Positions 1 through 11,366 of a stretch of DNA of 64,000 bases are shown here, in pieces. The position numbers and the translations under genes were made by a program. This stretch comes from Trogon surrucura (Eukaryota > Chordata > Aves > Trogoniformes > Trogonidae): contig CM036618.1 in the NCBI GenBank assembly GCA_020746105.1, positions 12,879,001-12,943,000 on the forward strand, read 5' to 3'. Under the pieces are notes generated by a model. It saw only the letters and a list, made by a program, of their open reading frames with translations. It searched no databases and had not been told where the DNA came from. How positions within the stretch are numbered: the stretch's first letter is position 1; each line of letters starts with the position of its first letter.

Positions 1-3000
1 TCACAGCCTGGATACTCTGGTTTTGTTCACAGACACTGAGTTCTACACCCAGGTATACTATCCTAGTGTACAACTGGAGTTGAAGCAAAACCCAACTTTT
101 ATGCTTCAATTCCAGCTTTTTATCGTTCAGCACAAGAACCTCATAAAACAAGCACATTGATAGCTGGAAGGCTGAATCTCCTGTCAATACAAACACTGCT
201 CAAGTCACAGCTATCCACAGGCCACAGAGGACTAGGAAAGTGGAATAATTAAGAATATATATGCAATTATTTTTAAAGTTTCTTTTTAAGCCAACAGAAT
301 CTCAGTGTGTTAAACATGTTACTGATAAACAGCCAAATGTGAATTCAACAGTCAGCCTGTGACTTGAAAAGGCAAACAGGACTCTAATGTGTATCAATAC
401 AGTTTATGATGATGTTCAAGATTTCATGAATTACCAGAATAGACAATTTGTGCCAAAGTTTCCTCATTTCCAAGCAGTTGTTTCAGTGGAGTAGATTAAA
501 TGGTGTTGATACATACATACTGCTAGTTTTAGCAGATTTTATTGGATTTCATATACTTTTACACCTTTAGTAAGCCTTCACTTGTTATCAGACAATAACA
601 TGAATCTTTACAAATGAAGAAAAGAACAAATCAAACAAGATCTATAGAGCCATGCTTATTAGATCTGTGGGCATTTTTCCCTTTCAAACTGCAATCTTCA
701 CAACTAAACCCAGGATAAGTAATTTCAGTCTTCATGTTGCTAGTACAGATGAAAAAAATATACCAAATGACAAACCAATGACCTTCATTTCCCCATATTT
801 TAAACAGCAATCTATTTTTTCTGTACTTGGGCCCATTCTAAAATGTTCCACATCTCGCTTATTAATTCTGGCTTTCCCGTCTCTCATATCAGAGGAGGGC
901 AGATTTCTTAGCTCTCTAGAAGTGTTCTGCTGAACACTTAAAATGGTGGGGAGGTGTATTCTCTGGCTTTGTTAGCTGATAAATCAGTGACATTTTAAAT
1001 AATGCATGTTTGATCTACTAAAGAATGAAGAACATTTTTCACAAGGTATCCAGTACTGCTTCTATTTTATTATTAAGAAAAGCTTTTCCTAAGAATTCAT
1101 CAAAATTGAGTCACAGAAAGAAATTCCAATAACTCAGCATAAAAAAAAAAAGAAAATTGGTAAAAAAAAGAAGCTTTTTACTTTTACATTCTCCTTTTCT
1201 TATTTTTTTCCCTTCACTGTTTTTTTGCTTTTGAAATCCGCATTGTAATATTATTTAACAGAGTCAGATTTTTTCCTTTATCTTATGTGAGCATTTTTTC
1301 CATTTTCCAAGTTTCAATCTCTTGGAAAATTATGGAGTGGAAAAAAATAAAGATAAAAAGATTCTCCTTTTTGCTGCATTATCTACTCCAATGGGGAGAT
1401 ATGGCTGGAGAGTATTTTGAAAGACACACTTGAAAAGCTGTTACCTACTAGCAACAGCAGAAATGCAGATGAGAGCAAAAATGTTTTGTTTCTAACACTC
1501 CCAGGGAACAGTGATATTTTCCTGGCAAACGTACTGGTTTTGACTAACACCTTTTAAAGTTGTATAACTGAGAAAAGCTCTGCCTCTAGTGATGATGGAG
1601 ATTTTCAGAAACAGCTGACGCATGGCAATAAAATCATTTGTATGTGAATTGCAAGTATATAGTTCCTTTCTCTTCATTCAGTGAATTCATTATATTTCTC
1701 AGATTCAGTAACAGTTTAAAATTTGACTTTGGCTTTGCTCATTGTTCCCTTTTGAGTACAAAAAGACCTGCCTCCCATCTTATATGTGTGGCAGACACAC
1801 TTACCTCCCTGGAGTAAATCACTGCAAAAACCAGGGAACTGGACCCACGAGCCTTGTGAACTCAGGTACATTCTCTAGTAACAATAATAAACCTGCTAAA
1901 GTTGACTGCAATAAATAAAGGTCATAGTGAATTACAGTCATAAAGAGCGAGCAATAAAACCTGCTGTCTGGGAAATGTTGATTCTGATTACTAAATAATA
2001 ACAAATAATCAAAGAGCTTCAGGGACTATAATAGTATGCCTCAGATCAATGTCATGCTGCTTACATTCTTCTACAAAATCGAATTGCATGTTAAACCCAA
2101 CATTTGAAGAACAATTCCTCTGATCATATTATCAGGTACTTTAATTTATCTCTGTACTGAAGAATGAAGTTCAGAGACACAAAAAGTAGATTTGATGGTA
2201 CCCTACTGTTTATGATGCCTGCAGGAGAAATTAGATGCTGTTGTTGTTATTTAATATAATTATTAATCATAATTTAATAATCTAATAGTATACAGCAATA
2301 TGATATATAATATGTAACATATATAATAATATTATAATATAGAACAATATGATAATAATGCAGTTCTATATTCTTTAATATAAAGCACAGCATGTTCTGC
2401 ATGATGGGACTCTAAAACATGTCACTATAGCTGTCTTATGACAATCCAAATGAAAAATTGCAGTTCCACTATTAAAATTTATTATTAACTTGAATAAAGC
2501 CAAAAGAAAATGTAGATCCAACCACACAGATTGAAAAACAGAATAGATGACCTAGTTTAGGAATTGCATGAAATATCATCTTTGATAATTTAAATTGTGG
2601 ACAGGAGATTAAAATTGACCTCTTTAAGATGTTAGAATGGTTTGTTTTCATTCAGCGTATTACTTGAGGGTTTTATGGGCAGTTTTGTTCTGATATAGTC
2701 TTAAGTGTATACTTAAGTTCTTCAGTGAATGATACCCCCTAATGCGGTTCTCACTTCACATCATGGGAAGATTGGAGAGTTTTGCATAGGGATGAATAAA
2801 TTAACGATCCACTCCTGGCATGTTTGTCTTGCAGACATACAGGACACTTGACTAGTTTTAGTGGCGGGTGCTGTCCAAAAAGACTTTGGCCTACCAAAGC
2901 ACGTTATGCTCTGATAAGACATTCCAGATGTTTTAGCACTGCAAGTGCTGCCCTGATGTTCTTGGACACTTTCCCTTTCCAAATGTCCGTCTTGTCCAAT

Positions 3001-3015
3001 GAGTTAATGTTACTT
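1..3015. other. AT-rich intergenic DNA, no gene recognised
   Basis: No coding region, RNA gene or mobile element can be supported here. Open frames are short (under 95 codons), have no recognisable domain and are interrupted in both directions. A very AT-rich patch at about 2240-2375 is built from repeated taat/ata words, and there is a short A-run at about 1141-1152. This is consistent with intergenic or intronic bird DNA. Confidence 0.6.
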
Positions 3016-6000
3016 ATCATAGAATGTTAGGGATTGGAAGGGACCTCGAAAGATCATCAAGTCCAATCCCCCTGCCAGAGCAGGAACGCCTAGATAATGC
3101 TACATAGGAACATGTCCAGGCAGGTCTTGAATGTCTCCAGAGAAGGAGACTCCACAACCTCCCTGGGCAACCTGTTCCAGTGTTCCGTCACCCTCACTGA
3201 GAAGAAGTTTCTTCTCGAGTTTAAGCGGAACCTCTTGTGTTCCAGTTTCAGCCCATTACCCCTTGTCCTATCAGTGGTTGTCACCGAGAAGAGCCTGGCT
3301 CCATCCTCGTGACACTCACCCTTGATATATTTGTAAACATTAATGAGGTCACCCCTCAGCCTCCTCTTCTCCAAACTAAAGAGCCCCAGCTCCCTCAGTC
3401 TTTTCTCATAAGGGAGATGCTCCACTCCCTTAATCATCCTAGTTGCCCTGTGCTGGACTCTCTCCAGCAGTTCCCTGTCTTTCTTGAACTGAGGGGCCCA
3501 GAACTGGACACAAGATTCCAGATGGGGTCTCACCAGGGCAGAGTAGAGGGGAAGGAGAACCTCTCTCGACCTACTAACCACCCTCTTTCTAATACACCCC
3601 AGGATGCCATTGGCCTTCCTGGTCACAAGGGCACAGTGCTGGCTCATGGTCATCCTGCTGTCCACCAAGACTCCCAGGTCCCTTTCCCCTACACTACTCT
3701 CTAATAAGTCATTCCCCAACTTATACTGGAACCTGGGGTTGTTCCTACCCAGATGCAAGACTCTACGCTTACCCTTGTTATATTTCATTAAATTTTTCGC
3801 CGCCCAAAGCTCCAGCCTGTCCAGGTCTCGCTGGATGGCAGCACAGCCTTCTGGTGTGTCAGCCACTCCTCCCAGCTTGGTGTCATCAGCAAACTTGCTG
3901 ATAGTACTCTCTAGTCCCTCATCCAAGTCATTGATGAATATATTGAATAATACTGGTCTCAGTACCGACCCTTGAGAGACTCCACTGGATACAGGCCTCC
4001 AACCAGACTCCGCCCCATTGACCACAACTCTTTGGCTTCTTCCCCTTAGCCAGTTCGCAGTCCACCTCACTATCCGAGAGTCTAGAACACACTTCCTCAG
4101 TTTAGCAGCAAGGATACTGTGGGAGACTGTGTCAAATGCTTTACTGAAGTCAAGGTAGACCACATCCACCGCTCTGCCATCATCTATCCACCTTGTTATA
4201 TCCTCATAAAAGGCTATGAGGTTAGTCAAGCACGACTTCCCTTTGGTGAAGCCATGTTGACTGTCTCTAATGACCCTCTTATCCCTGATATGCCTTGAGA
4301 TGGCACCAAGGAGAAGTCGTTCCATCACTTTCCCAGGGATGGAGGTGAGGCTGACCGGTCTATAGTTACCCGGGTCATCCTTCCTGCCCTTTTTGAAGAC
4401 TGGAGTGACATTTGCTTCCCTCCAGTCCTCAGGCACCTCTCCCGTCTCCCAAGACTTGGCAAAGATGATGGAGAGTGGTCTAGCAATGACATCAGCCAGC
4501 TCCCTCAGCACCCGTGGATGCATCCCGTCTGGACCCATGGATTTATGGATGTCCAGATTGCTTAATTGGTCCCTAACCCAGTCCTCATCGACTAAAGCAA
4601 ACTCCTCCACTGCCCTGACTTCCTCTGGGGCCTCAGGGGAACGGGGCTCCTCAGGACAGCCTCCGGCAGAGTAGACAGAGGCAAAGAAGGCATTCAGTAA
4701 CTCTGCCTTCTCTGTATCTTCTGTCACCAAGGCACCCACCTCATTCATCAGTGGGCCTACATTGCCTCTGGTGTTAGCTTTATCTGCCACGTATTTGAAA
4801 AAGCTCTTCCTGTTGTCCTTGACCCCTCTCGCCAGGTTCAATTCTAGGGAGGCCTTTGCTTTCCTAGTTGCCTCCCTATATCCTCGGACAACAGCCTTAT
4901 ATTCTTCCCAAGTGGCCAGCCCCGCCTTCCAAGATCTGTAAATTCTCCTCTTGCCCTTGAGCTTACCCAGCAGATCCCTGTTTAGCCACGCAGGTCTCCT
5001 GGCTCCCTTCCTTGACTTCCTACGTGTCGGGATGCTCTGGTCTTGAGCACGGTAGAAGCAGTCCCTGAACGCTAACCAACTATCTTGGGCCCCTTTACCT
5101 TCAAACAGCCTTGCCCATGGGATTTTCTCTAGTAATTGCTTGAAAAATCCAAAGTTTGCCTTGGCAAAGTCCAGGGTTGCAATTCTGCTTGCTATTTTGT
5201 TTCTGCTACATGAGATCCTGAACTCCACCATTTCATGGTCACTGCAGCCAAGGCAGCCCTCAACCTTTACTGCTTCAACCAGATCCTCCTTGTTAGCGAG
5301 GATGAGGTCCAGCAGTGCTCCTCTCCTAGTCGGCTCCTCCACCGTTTGCATCAGAAAATTATCATCGATGCACTGGAGGAACCTCCTGGACTGTGGCTGG
5401 CTGGCTGAGTTGTCCTTCCAGCAAATATCAGGGAAGTTAAAATCCCCCACGACAACCAGGGCCTGTGATTGTGAGACCGCTCTCAGCTGCCTGTAGAAGG
5501 CCTCATCAACTTCCTCACCCTGATCTGGTGGCCTGTAATAGACACCCACGACAGTATCTCTCCTGCCAGCCTGCCCCTTAATTCTAACCCATACACTCTC
5601 AACTTGCTCCTCATCCATGCCTGGATGGTATTCAAGACATTGTAGTTGCTCTTTCACGTAAAGAGCGACTCCACCACCTCGCCTGGCTGGCCTGTCTTTC
5701 CTGAAAAGGACATAGCCACCCATGACCACATTCCAGTCATGTGAGCTGTCCCACCATGTCTCTGTAATTGCCACCAGATCATAATCTCCTGCCCGAACCC
5801 AGGTTTCTAGCTCCTCCTGCTTATTCCCCATGCTGCGTGCATTGGTGTATAAGCATTTCAGGGAGCAAGCTGAGCACACTGCTGGTACTTCCTGGTACCT
5901 CTCAGAGATGGCTGAAGGCCGGTAGTGCTGTGCACCTACACACCCTGCCAAGACAGGGGGAGCAAGTGACAGGGACGGAAGTTGCATCAGCTTCACATAT

Positions 6001-6110
6001 TGGAGAACACTCTGGGGTGTTTGCAGATGCAAAGTCCCATGAAATGATGCTGAACAGCAACCAGACAGTCAGGATATCCAGATATCTGTTCAACACCATA
6101 AACCTTGCAA
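3016..6110 (-). mobile_element. CR1 non-LTR retrotransposon, young, 5'-truncated, ORF2 complete
   Basis: This is a chicken-repeat-1 (CR1) LINE inserted on the minus strand. Its 3' end lies at the left, where the plus strand reads tcatagaatgttagggattg, the reverse complement of the usual CR1 3' terminus with its octamer tail (here about one unit). The body then runs through the ORF2 C-terminus, reverse transcriptase and endonuclease without a stop. Full-length bird CR1 elements are about 4.5 kb and carry ORF1 upstream. This copy is about 3.1 kb, so ORF1 and most of the 5' region are missing, as expected from incomplete reverse transcription. The 5' boundary is uncertain: recognisable ORF2 sequence ends near 6032, but CR1-like sequence may run to about 6110. 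No convincing target-site duplication was found. The element is autonomous in the sense of encoding its own enzyme, but it lacks ORF1 and a promoter. Confidence 0.95.
3090..6032 (-). CDS. CR1 ORF2 polyprotein: APE-type endonuclease plus reverse transcriptase
   Basis: ORF2 makes the enzyme for target-primed reverse transcription: the endonuclease nicks genomic DNA and the reverse transcriptase copies the element RNA there. The frame is open for 980 codons. Its first codon is TTG; the first in-frame ATG is codon 16 (5985-5987), and an upstream stop lies at 6069-6071. The apurinic-endonuclease domain spans about residues 58-275, with N64, E91 (ITETWWD), Y165-Y166 (VYYRPPD), D197/N199 (GDFN) and S264-D265-H266 (SDH). 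A linker with a basic patch (about 335-365) follows. The reverse transcriptase spans about 490-790, with D628 in YLDFSKAFD and D716-D717 in FADD. A C-terminal domain runs to residue 980. All these catalytic residues are present. Non-consensus residues occur in the conserved turn, [10 protein letters not shown], where the sister copy at 53456 reads GVPQG and VLGP. The protein may therefore be impaired despite the open frame. It is a retrotransposon gene, not a host gene. Confidence 0.92.
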   Translation of the reverse strand: MHLQTPQSVLQYVKLMQLPSLSLAPPVLAGCVGAQHYRPSAISERYQEVPAVCSACSLKCLYTNARSMGNKQEELETWVRAGDYDLVAITETWWDSSHDWNVVMGGYVLFRKDRPARRGGGVALYVKEQLQCLEYHPGMDEEQVESVWVRIKGQAGRRDTVVGVYYRPPDQGEEVDEAFYRQLRAVSQSQALVVVGDFNFPDICWKDNSASQPQSRRFLQCIDDNFLMQTVEEPTRRGALLDLILANKEDLVEAVKVEGCLGCSDHEMVEFRISCSRNKIASRIATLDFAKANFGFFKQLLEKIPWARLFEGKGAQDSWLAFRDCFYRAQDQSIPTRRKSRKGARRPAWLNRDLLGKLKGKRRIYRSWKAGLATWEEYKAVVRGYREATRKAKASLELNLARGVKDNRKSFFKYVADKANTRGNVGPLMNEVGALVTEDTEKAELLNAFFASVYSAGGCPEEPRSPEAPEEVRAVEEFALVDEDWVRDQLSNLDIHKSMGPDGMHPRVLRELADVIARPLSIIFAKSWETGEVPEDWREANVTPVFKKGRKDDPGNYRPVSLTSIPGKVMERLLLGAISRHIRDKRVIRDSQHGFTKGKSCLTNLIAFYEDITRWIDDGRAVDVVYLDFSKAFDTVSHSILAAKLRKCVLDSRIVRWTANWLRGRSQRVVVNGAESGWRPVSSGVSQGSVLRPVLFNIFINDLDEGLESTISKFADDTKLGGVADTPEGCAAIQRDLDRLELWAAKNLMKYNKGKRRVLHLGRNNPRFQYKLGNDLLESSVGERDLGVLVDSRMTMSQHCALVTRKANGILGCIRKRVVSRSREVLLPLYSALVRPHLESCVQFWAPQFKKDRELLERVQHRATRMIKGVEHLPYEKRLRELGLFSLEKRRLRGDLINVYKYIKGECHEDGARLFSVTTTDRTRGNGLKLEHKRFRLNSRRNFFSVRVTEHWNRLPREVVESPSLETFKTCLDMFLCSII

Positions 6111-8949
6111 TTCTCTCATTTTGAAATATAGGAGTGATGAATACTGAGGATACTTAAAGAAATATGTTAAACATTAATATCCTAATTTATTTTCTTGGTA
6201 TAGGTTTAAGCACTGGTTTAAGCACTCTTTAAATAAATTTAAAGAGAACATCTATTTTTATATGTTCTTTCACATGGCTAAATTGCAGATGCAAAGAAGT
6301 GCAAAGGTGTTTGGTTGATGATCTTAGTTAAGACAGTTATTTATATATCACTCCACAGAAAAGCCCTGTAAATGTCAAGTCTCCCTGAGCAGTTTTATTA
6401 AGCCACTTTTACTATGCCATTAAGCACTTTAAAAATAGTTTTTTATTAAGAATGTTTGCTTACATACTTACTTCATGAGTTTTTAAAGCAAAATCTTGCC
6501 TCCTCAATATCAACAGACTGTTCTCATATTTTTTTTGATAGACATTTATGCCTGAATTTGTCCCGGAAATCCTCTTGTGAATTCCAACATCAAGATGAGA
6601 AAAAGTTATCAAATGTGAATAAAAAAACCTGAACTGGACTCCTCAAGAGCAACTCCTTTCTAATAGCAAAAAATCTCATTGTTTCCGGAGTACAATTAAT
6701 TCACTATTTGTTTGCCTGCTGTATTTCAGCTTCCCATTACCACAAGAAATATTTTATAAGCTGTCATATAAAGTATTGATTAATCTAAAGATATAAACAA
6801 AGAGGCTCAGGACAGGTAACTGAGCAGTTAGCAGTGCCTTTACAAGAAATAAAAGTCTTTGCTTTCTAAAGTCTTTGTTTTTTAAAACCAAGATGGTACA
6901 GGGTTGAGTAACGAATGGCACTCAGAGGCTGCTGAACTCAGACTTACTGTGGGTCAGGCAGCAGCCGAGTATGAAGTCAAGTGCCAGCACTGGTCCTGCC
7001 TGCACTGGGACTGTTCCTCTGCGCTTGCTTGCACCACCTTGGATAGGTCACTTCGGTTCAGGAGATAAAAGCAATTTTAGTATCTGAAGCAATGCTTAGG
7101 AGCTCTAGTACAAAACTGCACTCTAAAATACCTCTCCTAAGCAGCTGCCTAAATTTAGAAGTAAATAAAAAAAATAATGTAGCTCTGTCAGAGCTGACCT
7201 TGCCCTTGCAAAGTGATTTTGCAAACATACCACTGATCTTATGAGGACTAATTGATACTACAGCAATTAACTACAAATATACATAGAGATACAAATAGAG
7301 ATCATGTGGATGAAAAGGATAAGTCTTCTGCAGAAATCAAATACAAAATGTATTCTGAAATAATACCTGTTTCACATAATAGTCTACATTTTCCTAGCAA
7401 AAGAGAGGGGGAAACACAGGTCTTCAGCTGACAGAAGGCTCACTTCAATCACATCTTCCCAAAGATGGTGGGAAGAGAGGTAGTAAAAGCAAACCAACAT
7501 CTATGACCAGTGCTTAGGTTTCTCAGCTAGGACCTGAGGAGTTCTGATGTCCTACCCACATTCCCAGGATCCTCTTTTTTTATTCAGTTACTGTCTACTG
7601 ATAAAGTACTCGATATCTCAGTCGGTGTATTTAGCTGTATAAATGTACAATGGAGAATGAATGTCTGAGCATTGCTTCTTAAGCTGTTCCTAAATATAAT
7701 TGGTTAAAGCTACATTTCCTTCAATAAAGGCATTCAATGCGCAGAAAAACATGTCAAAGGTGAAGGGTACAGGGAGCCCAAGGGATGCACTAGAGACCCA
7801 AAGGGATGCATGGGGCTTGGAAAAGCCTCTTAAATATTTTACCTTATCTCAATGGACCAGACTGATGAAACTACACTACGGTTGTCTCACTAAGATATCT
7901 GTCCTTCAGCAACCACCCACAATCTCAACACAGAAGATTTTTTTTGTTCTCTGTTATGTAGTTAAAGAAGATGGAGATTGTTTGATATTAAGCACACAAT
8001 GTAAGCAGAAACATCAGAATTAAATATATTGCAATATAGAGATCAAGCCACTCCAAGACTCAGTCACCTGTGGGAGAACACAACGGGTTTCTGTGAATGA
8101 AAGCTTTTGTCTCTCCACTGTGTTTCAGACTTCAACAACTTTTTTTCAAAAAATCCAAATTTAAATTCTTTGATGTTAGCACTGTTGCCAATATGATACA
8201 ACATAATTGAGAGCTTCATGACAAAATAATCTATGCAACTGAAGTCATAAACTTTCTTCAGATAGGAAATAGCTAAGAATTTATATTGCCAAAGCAGTCT
8301 GTTGGTCTTATAACCTTAGAGCATAACTCAAAAACATAGACACGAGGATGGACAGTAATGCAACCACATCCTTGTTCTCAGTGCTTCCCTACAACTAGTA
8401 GATGATTCCTGGCTTTTTGTACAGGATATTCAGATTGGTCATTTTCACCCTGAGGAGATGAACTGCAACTCAGTTCTCATTCTGCAGGCAGGTTTGCAAT
8501 TCATTTCATGGCAAGTCAGGGACGTCAAAGTTAGATGCTGCAATACTTAAAATAATTCTTTGGCCTGGATCAAAAGGGCTTGTTTTGGAGGGTTTTTTTT
8601 AAATGTTATGCAATATAACTTAAACCTCTCAAGTTAAACCTATATTTATATGTCCACTGAACAAGAATGGCTTGCCAAATGCAGGCCAATATCAATCCAA
8701 CCAACTTCCAATACATTTTGAAAAATGATTGCAAAGTTACTGACCAGTAAACATTACCATTTAGCCTGGTTTCCATAAATTAACCCTGCCTGACAAAGCT
8801 TTATGGTAACAGGATGCAAACTGAGTCAATTTTGAGACAAAGCTGATAGAATCTGGGTGAGTGTTATTGGGCTATCAGTAGGATTTGATAAACTCCAAAA
8901 AAAAAAAGGTCATATAAAATTAATATAATTACATATTTTCCCATTTCCA
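6111..8949. other. intergenic DNA, nothing recognised
   Basis: No gene or clear repeat family is visible. A small local duplication around 7778-7815 repeats the word gggatgca with flanking aga/ccca. Open frames are short and lack domains. Confidence 0.55.
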
Positions 8950-9145
8950 AGCCAAGTCTTGAAAACCACCCAAGAATAAAGATTCCGTAGACTCTCCAGG
9001 AAATGTGTTCCAGGATTCCACAGCTCTCCAAGTGTAAAAACTTTTCCCGATATCAAACCTAAACCTTCCTTACTGAAGTTTGAAGCCTTTGGGACTTGCT
9101 CCTAACACTGTGTGGGAACTATAAAGAGGAAGGATGCCTTATCTT
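8950..9145 (-). mobile_element. old CR1 3'-region fragment
   Basis: The plus strand shows the usual antisense CR1 order in degraded form: a tcttgaaaacc motif, an agattcc...gactctcc block, a tgttccag block, a gtaaaaacttttcc block, and a run matching the 'cttgctcctaacact' stretch of CR1. Divergence is high and no terminal octamer tail is seen. This is probably an old subfamily. Both boundaries are approximate. Confidence 0.6.
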
Positions 9146-9255
9146 ATCTTGCCACTTGTGCCTGAGCAGATTATGGGAATGGGCCGCTACAGGGATGATC
9201 TGTCTCCTTTCTGAGTTGATTGTCTTCATGGGAGTTAACCATAGCAATAGAGTGA

Positions 9256-9774
9256 TGTGACAGGTGAACTGCACATGCTCAAGGAAAGGTGAAACTATGG
9301 TCAGGTGAGTTCCAGGAGAACCCGACCACCAGAGACCACCAGATCATCAGAGACCCCCAGAAGATCCAACCACCTGCCTCCCCTGCACCTGCATGAATAT
9401 TAATACAGACTCCACCTGTAGAAGGGAGCTAGCTTTGCCAAACACCTTAACAAACACAACCTACTGAGCTACAGGTAGTGCTTTGCCATCCTAAATCTGA
9501 AAAAGCCACTGGACATTGCTGGAACCCAGAGTCATGATCTATCTCCTTTCCCTTCCTCTTTTCTCTCTCCTTTCTCTTAACCATTCTGCTTCTCTCTAAT
9601 ATGAAACCACTGTCCACAATCCTTTCATTACCTGTTGTTTGTTACTCATCGCTCAGTAATTCTTTGATATTTTCTAATTGTCGATGTGGCTGCACCTCTT
9701 ACATTGTCTGTGGGAATCCCAAATCTGTTACGATCTGGAGAGAGCCCAGGGGTCGCATTAGTCCAGATGTGACA
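9256..9774 (+). mobile_element. candidate solo LTR of an avian endogenous retrovirus
   Basis: A unit of about 519 bp starts with tgtgacagg and ends with gatgtgaca, so it has TG...CA ends with a short imperfect terminal inversion. It is richer in G+C than its surroundings. Its layout fits an LTR: a purine-rich first half with repeated gaccaccaga words, a pyrimidine-rich tract at about 9540-9595, and a tail containing tctgtgggaatccc. The text resembles bird LTR sequence as I know it, but no matching 5-bp target duplication was found at these ends. Orientation and boundaries are provisional. It could also be another medium-length interspersed repeat. Confidence 0.45.
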
Positions 9775-9999
9775 CACTGGGCTCTACCAAGAAGAACATT
9801 TTTATTTGCCAATGCCAATACAATTTACCAGTTGCATTTTTTTCAATGCTATCTACAGGGATTTGCGTCATAAGGAAAGATCGTGATTTTTTTGATTCAT
9901 GTCATGAGGTGATGTCAGTAGTTTCAACCTCTGGTCCCAAGGTTTTTGACAGTTCCTGGATGTCTTTCAGGTATTTAAAAAGTGGATTCTTAATAATAA

Positions 10000-10026
10000 C
10001 ATCATCATCATCATCATCATCATCAT
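10000..10026. repeat. (CAT)9 microsatellite
   Basis: Nine uninterrupted CAT units. A second trinucleotide run of the TTA type follows at about 10047-10060. Together with the taataataac just upstream, the two runs form a near-complementary pair of arms. Confidence 0.95.
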
Positions 10027-10500
10027 AGAAGATAACAATAATGATGTTATTATTATTATTTTAAAAATCCATTAGTCTTTGACCCACCATGCAAAGTCCA
10101 AACTTCAATCAAAGAAAAAAAAAAGTGAAGAGTTTTTTAACTAAAGTAAAATTCATTAAAAAAGATGTTTTAGTGGTTTGGACTGCTGAACTCTATTCCA
10201 GCTCTCAGCCTTCTTGCTAGATCGTAATCAAATCACCTGAATTCGGTAGGAATTATTCTTCATTGTAGATTTAAACTATATCTAGTTTTCTTCATATTAG
10301 TAAAATATTGTGAAGAAAAACTATTTCTTTTGAAATGTCTCATAAACTCAGAAACCTAAAAAAGATAGATAGAACCTCTCTGAAAATATCAAAGGATCTG
10401 GGGCTCTGTTTCACAGCTCACTTCACTAGGAACAATTGAACGATGGAAATAATGCAGTGAGTCGTGTGTTGCAGTGGGAAAGGACTGGCTAAAGGTTAGC

Positions 10501-10536
10501 GCTTAGAAATCATCAGGAGCTTAGAAATCATCAGGA
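10501..10536. repeat. exact 18-bp tandem duplication
   Basis: The 18-mer gcttagaaatcatcagga occurs twice head to tail with no mismatch (10501-10518 and 10519-10536). This is a recent local duplication with no evident function. Confidence 0.95.
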
Positions 10537-11291
10537 TACTTCTCACTTCTTGTGATGTGAGAAGTGGCCTTGAGCAAATCACTTCTCTGTCCTTTCTCTC
10601 TTACTGAAGAAAAAAAATGGAACAATACTGTTCACTTCACATAAAGTACTGTGTGGAGGACAAGTGTATTTTAAAAATCAGCATTATGATGATATGACAA
10701 AGCCACCAAACACAAATGCAGGCAACGAGACTGAAATACCTACCTTGATACGATATTTATCTTTTTCACTTGAATGGCATCTGAGGTAATGACTACAAGA
10801 TCTCCTGTCCACTAAGTTGACATTTCTGTATAAAAACGTGGAAGGCTATTGTTATTAGAGTTTTTGCTTTCTCAAGTATTTCAGCAAGGATTTGATGGAC
10901 AGATCAGTGACCTTCACTTGGAATGTTACAAAATGCAGGAACTGTGAACACTGCTTTTACCTTAAGATCTCACCATGATATACTGTCCAAAGGAGCACTG
11001 GGGAACATTTTGAACAAAAAATAAATGTTGTATTTTGTGGGGGATGGCAGCTGGACTGCTGAGAACCTGGCATTGGTTGAAGACATTGACCTTGACAAAT
11101 TCCCAGTGTACCCTTGAGATGGGAAGTCATGTGTATGGAGTTTGGACACGTTTGTGGAACCTTCACCCTCAAGATCCGGAGGGATGAGCCCAGCCAGAAG
11201 CTGCTCAGTGTTAACCAATTAGAACTTGAACAACAAGTGTTTAACCTATAGGCAAAGGCCACGCTACCTTCTTCTACTACCTCTGACTATG

Positions 11292-11300
11292 TATAAAAGG
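11292..11300 (+). promoter_or_regulatory. TATA box of the LTR candidate
   Basis: The sequence tataaaagg is a strong TATA match in the 3' third of the LTR-like unit, where a retroviral U3 promoter would place it. Confidence 0.6.
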
Positions 11301-11314
11301 CACACCCTTTGTAT

Positions 11315-11320
11315 AATAAA
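11315..11320 (+). promoter_or_regulatory. polyadenylation signal of the LTR candidate
   Basis: An aataaa hexamer lies 14 bases after the TATA box, giving the short-R arrangement seen in alpharetrovirus-like LTRs. Confidence 0.55.
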
Positions 11321-11366
11321 GGAGCCACTTTGATCACCATACAGATGTGTCATGTCCGTCTCTACA

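Larger units (their letters stand above)
9775..11025. other. intergenic DNA with simple repeats
   Basis: No gene is recognised between the two LTR-like units. It holds a (CAT)n microsatellite, a TTA-rich run and an 18-bp tandem duplication, each listed separately. Confidence 0.55.
11026..11366 (+). mobile_element. solo LTR candidate, compact, with TATA box and polyA signal
   Basis: A unit of about 341 bp begins with tgttgtattttg and ends with gtctctaca (TG...CA). Near its 3' end it has a TATA box (tataaaagg, 11292-11300) followed 14 bases later by a polyA signal (aataaa, 11315-11320), with about 46 bases left for the rest of R and U5. This order (U3, TATA, AATAAA, short R-U5) is typical of avian retroviral LTRs. 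No gag, pol or env sequence is adjacent, so this would be a solo LTR left by recombination. No clear target duplication is seen at these ends, so the limits may be off by several bases. Confidence 0.6.

Noticed and set aside
3097..3975. Plus-strand open frames of 64-155 codons antisense to the CR1 at 3016, repeated at 18863-19482, 53463-54341 and 56440-56912
   Set aside because: They recur only because the same CR1 sequence recurs. They are shadows of ORF2 in other frames, with no domain of their own.
5902..6099. 65-codon minus-strand frame with a hydrophobic start (VWLLFSII) upstream of the CR1 ORF2
   Set aside because: It overlaps the ORF2 N-terminus in another frame and the uncertain CR1 5' boundary. 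It is too short to call an ORF1 remnant or a signal-peptide protein.
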